Source: Catonia carolina (Eukaryota; Arthropoda; Insecta; Hemiptera; Achilidae). Taken from it: 64,000 nucleotides of DNA. Under the pieces are notes generated by a model. That model had not been told where the DNA came from, did no database searches, and worked only from the letters and a program-made list of their open reading frames with translations. Shown one piece after another: positions 56,479-64,000 of this stretch. The number at the start of each line of letters is the position of its first letter. The stretch's first letter is position 1. Both the position numbers and the translations under genes were made by a program. Where the stretch lies: positions 88,204,469 through 88,268,468 of the forward strand of contig JAQMRL010000003.1 of NCBI GenBank assembly GCA_035578175.1, read 5' to 3'.

Positions 56479-56541
56479 TTACTTGAGCAGATGAGAAGCC
56501 CGTTGATTAGCCACTGCTATACGTGTCTCATTAGATTCTCC
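56479..56541 (-). CDS. Snap25: SNAP-25 terminal coding exon, form 2 (3' of the pair)
   Basis: A second 63-nt exon with its own acceptor (CTTTTTCACAG), same phase and same length. It codes GESNETRIAVANQRASHLLK and then TAA. Compared with form 1, 16 of 20 residues are identical and the differences are A/K, Q/D, S/H and H/D. Eleven of the 16 conserved codons differ only at synonymous positions, so both copies have been kept under selection for a long time. This form looks closer to the canonical insect C-terminus. Both are probably used, as mutually exclusive last exons. Confidence 0.85.
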   Translation of the reverse strand, partial: GESNETRIAVANQRASHLLK

Positions 56542-56618
56542 CTGTGAAAAAGCAAAAGTTGTAGTCTAATTCTAGAAAGAAGCATCATGATTGGGAGTTG
56601 AACACCGAACTGTATCGT

Positions 56619-56681
56619 TTACTTCAATAGATCATGGGCTCTGTCATTGGCGACCTTTATCCTGGTCTCGTTCGACTCTCC
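56619..56681 (-). CDS. Snap25: SNAP-25 terminal coding exon, form 1 (5' of the pair)
   Basis: A 63-nt minus-strand exon behind a good acceptor (CTTTTTACAG). It codes GESNETRIKVANDRAHDLLK and then TAA, which matches the C-terminal end of the second SNARE helix of insect SNAP-25 (family pattern 'GESNxxRIxVANxRAxxLLK'). SNAP-25 is the plasma-membrane t-SNARE that pairs with syntaxin and synaptobrevin in synaptic vesicle fusion. The exon starts in phase 0 at the usual K-G boundary. Its partner exons must lie beyond 64000; I found none in 56682-64000. A second version of the exon follows at 56541-56479, so this is one of two alternative last exons. Confidence 0.85.
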   Translation of the reverse strand, partial: GESNETRIKVANDRAHDLLK

Positions 56682-57106
56682 CTGTAAAAAGTAATAACAA
56701 TTTGTTTGTCCACATCATCAACAAGTGCTGTGACATGGCAACACTTGAACACGACACTTCCTTACGATCTTCAACAACCATGGTTCATCCACTGATCTTT
56801 GTTTTCAAACTGTACTTACAATTCTGACGTAAATAATTGGCGGACAAAACATAAACGTATAAATCATAATCCTCGAATAAAAGGATTTACATTTCTTTTC
56901 TTAACAAATAAAATTGCCTATCTTCTCAATAACAAACATAATTAATTAAGCTAAAACAAAAATAATGAGATTTAACTAATTTACGAATGTTTTTAAATAA
57001 GTTCACACCATGAGCAAACTTTTAAAATGAAAACCATACCTAAAACATGATCTCATCAGTTCACGACTTGAAATCAAGTAGTTAGGTTAAAAATGACATT
57101 AACTCC

Positions 57107-57413
57107 CTGGGTTGGTCTAGAGGTAAAGTCGTCGCCAAAATCAGCTGATTTTTGGAGACGAAGGTTCCTGGTTCAAATCCTAGTAAAGGTAGTTACTTTT
57201 ATACGGATTTGAATGCTAGACAGTGGTTACCGGTGTACTTTGATTGTTGGGGTTTAATTAACCATAGTCTCTCAGGAATGGTCGGCCTGGGTCTGTACAA
57301 GACTACACCTCATTTACACGTCATATACATCATCCTCATCTCATTGGGTCATGGGGTTGCTTATTGTTCTAAATTGAACAGATTGCAACGTACACAAATT
57401 AGGAAAAAAAAGA
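57107..57413 (+). repeat. tRNA-derived SINE (family 1), copy 3
   Basis: CCCTGGGTTGGTCTAGAGGT and box B GGTTCAAATCC (57171-57181), with the same body as 2500-2810. Its 3' part lies in the first unit of the tandem duplication. An open frame over it is not a gene. Confidence 0.86.
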
Positions 57414-57790
57414 CATAGTATGCAGGAATCTGGTTAATTGAGACATATTTGTCTAAAAACAATAATTACAATTATGCATTATTGCATAATGCATGGTAGT
57501 GCGCAAGGCTAAGTTCTGGTATACGCATGCAGTGTGTACCTTACATGAACCCATTCTCGCACCAAATTTAACCTTCTCATGACGTTACTTTCCTTTCTGA
57601 TAAAATCATGAATTTTGGAACATAGATAAAGGAAGTTGAGTAGAGAATTTTAATGCTACCTGACTCACCAAAATTATAAGGTACTTCCCATGGGGGTAAA
57701 TTAGGTATGGTGACATCCATAATACAAAAAATTACAAAAAGGTAGCCTACAAATTTTGAAAAAGCTGTGGGATCCCGATAACACCATAAT
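57289..57790 (+). repeat. 502-bp tandem duplication, unit 1
   Basis: By eye identical to 57791-58292. Contains the SINE 3' part and TGCATTATTGCATAATGCA, a palindrome. Confidence 0.93.
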
Positions 57791-58292
57791 GGGTCTGTAC
57801 AAGACTACACCTCATTTACACGTCATATACATCATCCTCATCTCATTGGGTCATGGGGTTGCTTATTGTTCTAAATTGAACAGATTGCAACGTACACAAA
57901 TTAGGAAAAAAAAGACATAGTATGCAGGAATCTGGTTAATTGAGACATATTTGTCTAAAAACAATAATTACAATTATGCATTATTGCATAATGCATGGTA
58001 GTGCGCAAGGCTAAGTTCTGGTATACGCATGCAGTGTGTACCTTACATGAACCCATTCTCGCACCAAATTTAACCTTCTCATGACGTTACTTTCCTTTCT
58101 GATAAAATCATGAATTTTGGAACATAGATAAAGGAAGTTGAGTAGAGAATTTTAATGCTACCTGACTCACCAAAATTATAAGGTACTTCCCATGGGGGTA
58201 AATTAGGTATGGTGACATCCATAATACAAAAAATTACAAAAAGGTAGCCTACAAATTTTGAAAAAGCTGTGGGATCCCGATAACACCATAAT
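57791..58292 (+). repeat. 502-bp tandem duplication, unit 2
   Basis: Begins GGGTCTGTACAAGACTACAC as does unit 1 and ends at CGATAACACCATAATG. I see no difference from unit 1. Confidence 0.93.
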
Positions 58293-60282
58293 GTTAAAAA
58301 TAACGTGAAGCTCCTGTCCAAAAATATACAGACCATAAAGAATTGAAGAGATTTACACTAATTATGACAAAACACCATTTGTTCAGAAGAACAGATATAG
58401 AGTCCAATTAAATGCCAGAAGAACCTTCTCTAGTAAAACTAAACTGGTTTTCAATTTCTAATGCCAATTAAATGGATGGGTGTTCCAGCTAAACAAAAAG
58501 ATAATTTTGCATGTTTCTTTCCTTTTTTACTTATATACAGAGGTTTGTCCCAAACAAATTGGTAACCCAATAGCGGTGTCCCTATTAAAAGTTTCAATTG
58601 GTAAAATCTTTGATGTTTGGAAAATAAAATTTAAAAAAATGAATTTAACTACGCAAAATAATAAAAGGAAGATTGAAATTTTTCATTACACTGAGAAAAA
58701 TATTTCAGTTTTATCGACAATAATTATTATAAATTATCATAAATTTAAGATTCAGTAATTTTTTTCTATCTGATTATTTTTGTATTAGATGCACAAAACT
58801 TACATTATGACCAACTTATCATTTTCAAATCATATTATAAAGGGATTTAATTTTGTAATCCATTAATCCCTTATAAACTAAATATAATATTTTATAATTA
58901 TTTTAAAAGGAAACAGAACAATATAATTAAAATATTCCTTATCAATTAAAACAACACAAATGATAGTAATGATAAACATTTACATTACAAAAAAAACACA
59001 ATGTTGAAAGCAAAATACAACAGCCACACATTGTATGAAAAACAAAAAGTGCTAAACTCCCATGTGTTAACACAAAATTTTTTCAATAACAGATGAGAAT
59101 GACAAAAACCCAGAGGGAAGATCATTCACACGAATGAATTATGATTGTAAACTCATGATTTAAAATTTAAAAAAACCCAACGAGGACATACATAATATGC
59201 AAACAAAGAATTACACATACACTAACCCAACACATTAACAGAACTCAGAATTTAAAAAAAATAAAATAGGATAATATTATTTATTTGATTTACAAGAAAA
59301 TCGAGCAATGGAATGATAACAAAATAGAATGTAGATTATAGAAAATATCAAATTAAAAAATTTGTAGACATTTTTTTTATTGAGGTTGATATCTAATTCC
59401 TGATGAAAACAGCCCTTAATTAAAAACTTCTATGCAAAAGGTTATCAATGACATAAAATTAAAATATCAAAATAATTCTCTCTTTGGAACTAATAGATTT
59501 AAAATGAAATGTCAAACAATTATATTTTACTACAAAACCATGAGGAGGATAAAATAAATAAAAATTATAAACTAACAATACAATTATACAATCAAAACCA
59601 AACATACACATTAAGCATACAACCAACACACAGCTCAATATCATCATCATCACCCTGTACATATACAAGAATTGTCCAGAAAATAAAGAATGTCTGAACT
59701 TGGTACAGTAGAGTCCCTGTTAACCGAGTCCTGAACGTCTGAGGTTCCGTATTTACTGAAGGCTACCTCACTGCAGATCAACCATAAAAAAAAACGAGCG
59801 TGGATAGATTCCACGCTGTTCAGCGATATTTTTTTTAGTAAGTTTTCCAGGGGTTCAAAAGTTTTTAAAGTGCAGAAGAAGAATACTATCAGATGGTACA
59901 ATGGTTCAAAAAGCAATACAGAACAAATAGCGCGATATGTCGCCAAGCAGTGTTATTATCATTCACGATAATATTCCCGAGCACTTAGGTGCAGCAACTC
60001 AAGCTTTCACCATTGTCCAAAAATCTCCGGCTTGGCACAAGACTTGTTTAATGAATGTTTGCATGGAGAATAAAATAGTTAAAGTTAAGTTTCCCACTCG
60101 TCTCAAAAGCTTTTTCTTGAATTTTTGTTATAAAAAATTCTTCATATTCTGGACAACCTTCAAAATTCTTATGACAAAAGTAAAATCTAATGAAAATAAT
60201 CGTTAATTATCATAAACTAAAAATCTGACATGAATATTGGTGTAACAATACATCCTGACTAGTAATAATAATAACTTTTATT
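58293..60282. other. SNAP-25 intron, AT-rich, with a possible Tigger end
   Basis: CAGTAGAGTCCCTGTTAACC at 59706-59725 resembles the terminus of a Tigger/Jerky-type element, but no partner end or transposase is clear to the right. No SNAP-25 exon seen. Confidence 0.35.
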
Positions 60283-60287
60283 TTGTT

Positions 60288-60828
60288 GTTGGGAAGAACA
60301 GCTACCCAATTTGATTATGATGTTTTTAAAGAAAGTAGCATTTTGAAATTCGGCCGCTGCAGCGCTGTGGTCAAAATTTGGCTCAAGAGTATTGTGTACC
60401 TACATCTACTAGGAAGCTACAAGACGCTATTACAGAAACATTTGACTTGCAGCGAAGTTTATGGAGAAAACATTATGGGCGATGGAATGGTACAATGTGG
60501 GCAACCTTCACACATTACTGAAGATTTGACGCAGAAGGTTGATGAAAAAGTGAAAGAGAGCAGACACTTTACAGTATCATGTTTATCTGATGAATTTCCT
60601 CAAGTGTCAAAAAGTGTTTTGTATGATAATGTGACCGAACTTTAAAATTATCGAAAGTGGTGTTCAAAAGTTGAGTTGTATGACACGATAAGTGTCTTTG
60701 TGGAAATTATGTAGAAAAGTAGATTAAGGTACATACAGGTTTTCATGTAAAAATAAAATTGTTAAGAAAAGTATTTTTTTCTTAAATTTTAAAACAGTAC
60801 TTACTTTAAAAATATGCCTCATAAAAGG
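60288..60828 (+). mobile_element. Internally deleted mariner remnant
   Basis: Contains an N-terminal HTH portion (LTQKVDEKVKESRHFTVSCL and SDEFPQVSKSVLYD), then a jump to FVEIM-stop, the old C-terminus, and a right end with ACAGTACTTACTTT and ATGCCTCAT, a diverged form of the mariner C terminus. Catalytic part missing. Confidence 0.7.
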
Positions 60829-60863
60829 GTAGTTTACAAATAATTTTCAACGGTATAAAAATA

Positions 60864-62092
60864 CGAGGGTCATCTCTAAAGTAAAGATCGTTGGGAAATT
60901 TCTCGCCTTGAGGTTGGCTAACCTGTGTGGTGGAAGGCCAGTCTCGTAATATACACTTTGCATTGTTTGTCAGTTGTCGCGTTGTTGTATCTTTATTTAC
61001 GTTTGGTGTTATTGCGTTTTGAAAGAATCAGATAATTGATGTTGCCGCAGATTGTGAAATACGTGGAGTGATCCGTTTTTTAAACCATCAAAACATTCAC
61101 AGGCAATTGGTTGCTGTGTACGGTGATAATGTAATGAATGAAAGAAATATTTGAAAATGGTGTGAAAGGTTTAGAAATACAAGAGTTAATGTGCATGATG
61201 AAGAACGTTCAGGGAGGCCCTCAATGAGAACTTGTTGAAAATTGTCGATGAAGAAATCAAAAACAATTGTTCCATGACAATATCTAAATTGGCCCTTAGT
61301 TTCCCTGATGTTTCAAGAGCTGTTATCGGTCGCATTGTGCGTGACCATTTAGGCTTCAGAAAGGTTTGTGCACATTGAGTGCCGTATGTGTTATCAGAAC
61401 GTCACAAACAAATCCGAATGGGATCTGCGTTGGAATTTCCGATCCACTACAGAGAAAATGGTGAAGAATTCTATAATTCAATAGTTACCGGCGATGAAAC
61501 AAGGATTTCTTATTACACACCAGAAAGAAAACAGCAGTCATGTGAATGACGTCATCCTCAGTCACCAACAAAACCGACAAAGATCAAGCCACTGCCTTTT
61601 GGAAGGAAATTGATGGCCATGGTCTTTTGGGATCGATTTGGCATACTTTTGATTGACTTTACGCCACGTGGAATGACTGTAAATGCAGAATATTACTGTG
61701 AAACTCTAAGCAAGTTACAACGTGCCATTCAAAATCGGCGCTGTGGACAGTTTACCGAAGACATTGTACTCTTGCACTATAATGCACGTCCAGATGTAAC
61801 AGGTAAGATGCTCGATTTACTGAGAAGATTTGGATGTAAAATTTTCAGTCACCCACCATACAGCCCAGATTTAGCGCCTTCAGATTACCATTAGTTTGGC
61901 AAATTGAAAGAATTTTTGGGTGGTAAGCAATTCGCAGGTGACGATGAACTTAAATATGCTACGAATCAGTGGCTAAATGAACTGGCAGCAGTAGAATATG
62001 ACGAGGGTATATTGAAGCTGGTGAATCGCAATGACAAAAGTCTTAATTCATGTGGCAACTATGTAAATAATAATGCATATGCAATAATGTAA
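60864..62092 (+). pseudogene. Mariner D, decayed transposase
   Basis: Left end CGAGGGTCATCTCTAAAGTA after TA (60862-60863). Frames carry CEIRGVIRFLNHQNIHRQL, VNVHDEERSGRPS, then with frameshifts and stops AMVFWDRFGILLIDFTPRG, LLHYNARPDVTG (usually HDNARPH) and [14 protein letters not shown]. Ends near NSCGNYVN. The second catalytic aspartate is replaced by tyrosine. No right terminus found. In the SNAP-25 intron, antisense to that gene. Confidence 0.85.
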
Positions 62093-62756
62093 GTTACGTA
62101 TTTTAACCCTGTTCACACTGGTAATCTAATTTTAGATGATGCCGAATGGATTGTGGTTGGGGCGATAAAATGTACTTCTGCGAGGTCAGTATAAATCGGA
62201 GACTAGTAAATATTGCACTTTTCTTTTATGGAATTCTTTAACGCATCTGATAGTGTTTTCAGAAATAGAACATCATAACATGGAAAATTTTTATTCCCTC
62301 TATAGTGTGTAGGTAGCATTGATGGTTTGGGAATTGTTTGTTTTGAATGAAAATCCGTGTAGCTCGTGTGTAAGTCAACGTACATGCATGTTCTTTAGTT
62401 TATGTTGAAGCTATGACGATTCTGTTACGACGTTTGTCCTTGAAAAGGAAAAACGAGTCCATTTTACTTTTCAGGAGGGGTTTACCATCACAGAGGCAAA
62501 AAATTTGACACTTTGCCGGTTGCAAAGGACGTGTAACGGCTTCCTTCTAACCGCACCTACAGAATTTTTCAAAACACGTGGTTGTAGGCCTTACACATTG
62601 CTTTGCTTACAGCAAAACTTAAATATAATAGTAAAATAGTTAAATATAATAGTAGTAGTAGTTTAACTTAAATATAATAGTGGCTCTGTGACATCACCGT
62701 AAAGAATGTAAAATACCATTCCTTCATGCTTCCCTGTGATGTGAAAATGGACTAAT
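62093..62756. other. SNAP-25 intron, unrecognised
   Basis: No gene. AAATATAATAGTAGTAGTAG near 62640-62665 is simple repeat. The right part leads into the dispersed repeat. Confidence 0.4.
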
Positions 62757-63060
62757 GTTGAAAATTTTGTAACTTTGTCAAATATTTACGGAAATTTAAA
62801 TAAAAAATAACATTTATTCCAGTAAACTCTTGTCTACAAAATATGTTTAATAAATTTTTTTGCTAAACTGAAATTTAAGCCCGTTATAGTAAAAAATATA
62901 AAATAAACACAAAAATTTTCGTGGTTGAAAATTTCGCTCGCCTAAACGCAAAGAATTATCAAGTGATTTTGTTGTAAATATATTCAAAGGTGCGTACGTA
63001 TTATAGGAATCAACTGTAATATTTTCAGAATTTTTCATTAGTAGTGATGTTAAATAAAAC
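62757..63060 (+). repeat. Dispersed repeat shared with 300-620
   Basis: Shares AATATTTACGGAAA, AAGCCCGTTATAGTAAAAAAT, TTTCGCTCGC and AACGCAAAGAAT in order with the sequence at the window start. Diverged; no coding. Confidence 0.8.
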
Positions 63061-63748
63061 AGTTGTTTTGAGAGCGTGTTTTGAATTTTGCGATTCTTCT
63101 GTTAAACAGTCTGTTTCCAAAGGTTTAATTTGTATCACTTTGTTTTTACATATTTTTCTGAATAAATTTTTTACAACAAAATGGTCTTTAGAGATGGTCC
63201 TCATAGTATACTTTACAGAAACTATTTTCACTAACCAGTACGCTAACTGTATATTTTATATTACATGCAGTAATCACGACTATTACTATGAAGGGGAATA
63301 AACAGAAGAATACTATGACCTCCATAACAATAACACTTTACAGAAACAGTAATATGCATTATACAGAATAAAATAGATAAGTTCATATTGTACAGACTAC
63401 AAACAATAGATCATAAATAATAATTTTATTTAAAAAAAAAATCAATACAGATGTAGATTCCACATAAAGAAGACAGTAGAAGAACTTCAAAAAATTATAT
63501 ACAAAAGATAATTGTTTTTTGTTTTAGTTTACAAGTATATTCTCAATACTGTAGAATTTAACCAACTGAATACATGTATATTATCACATAATTAATCCGT
63601 GACCATTTTGTAGAATAAACATATGGAAGTGTCGTGTACTGTTGCCTTGTTTTATAAATATAAACTAAAATTAGAACATATAAATATTAATAATGGTAAT
63701 ATAAAAAGTATTAGTGTTGTTAGTAACATAAATTAAAAATATATTTTA
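63061..63748. other. SNAP-25 intron, AT-rich
   Basis: Nothing recognised. Confidence 0.4.
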
Positions 63749-64000
63749 CGAGGGCTATTCAGAAAGTAGGGAACGTTTTGTAAATAAACAAAAACTATGT
63801 AAAAGAAAACTTTTTTATAATATACATCTGAAAGAGTGACTAAAATACTACTTTTCTACATAGTCACCAAGCAAATTGAGGCACTTGTCATAGCGGTGGA
63901 CAAGCTTCAAAATTCCTTCGTCATAGAAATCCGCCGCTTGCGACCGCAGCCACTTAGTGACGCGGGCCCGGAGTTCCTTGTCGTCGTCGAAGCGCTGTGT
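63749..64000 (-). mobile_element. Mariner B-type element, reverse, cut by window end
   Basis: Left terminus CGAGGGCTATTCAGAAAGTA after TA (63747-63748), the same as mariner B at 13493. Confidence 0.9.
63848..64000 (-). CDS. Mariner transposase C-terminus, open to window edge
   Basis: Minus-strand frame of 50 codons plus stop: [37 protein letters not shown] and LGDYVEK. It is intact where mariner B has a TAG, and its codons are clearly GC-richer than the surroundings (CGGGCCCGCGTCAC), which suggests a younger arrival. The rest lies beyond the window. Confidence 0.88.
   Translation of the reverse strand, partial: TQRFDDDKELRARVTKWLRSQAADFYDEGILKLVHRYDKCLNLLGDYVEK

Noticed and set aside
57900..58336. 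Minus-strand frame 58079-58336 as a gene
   Set aside because: It lies mostly in the second unit of the 502-bp duplication, has no recognised domain, and the same sequence in unit 1 is not kept as a gene.
59706..60206. Tigger/Jerky transposon at 59.7-60.2 kb
   Set aside because: Only one terminus-like sequence is present; the frames to its right do not give recognisable transposase motifs.

Overview
This is AT-rich nuclear DNA from an insect. It has GT-AG introns, several mariner, Tigger and TTAA-site transposon families, tRNA-derived SINEs and non-LTR retrotransposon tails. The long introns and repeat load suggest a hemimetabolous insect with a large genome; assigning it to Hemiptera would be a guess.

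Two host genes point at each other. On the + strand, 4692-38326, are the last 14 coding exons (808 codons, open through every junction) of spindle-E/TDRD9, the DExH-box Tudor helicase of the piRNA pathway. The helicase motor exons lie before the window. The visible part holds the C-terminal helicase accessory region, a Tudor domain and a terminal U1-like C2H2 zinc finger. On the - strand, 56681-56479, are two tandem alternative final coding exons of SNAP-25, the neuronal t-SNARE; its earlier exons lie beyond position 64000.

Layout: 1-3900, TTAA-flanked elements, a split 0.4-kb tandem duplication and a SINE. 4692-38326, spn-E, whose introns are full of transposons: an intact Tigger, a MULE-like remnant, a three-level nest (Tigger-type element containing a mariner containing another mariner), six copies of one hairpin-ended repeat, TTAA-site elements (one beside a dlg guanylate-kinase pseudogene fragment), DUF4817-type transposase remnants and a 0.8-kb foldback. 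38327-56478, a long convergent interval with few recognisable elements (two MITEs, a minisatellite, retroelement tails, a decayed mariner, a long-TIR foldback); part of it may be 3' UTR. 56682-64000, SNAP-25 intron with a SINE, a 502-bp perfect tandem duplication and three mariner remnants.

Points most worth following: the tandem SNAP-25 last exons; a mariner derivative whose 5' end has been replaced by an inverted copy of its own 3' end, present twice with the same junction; the dlg fragment beside piggyBac-like sequence; and the density of transposons inside a gene whose product silences transposons.
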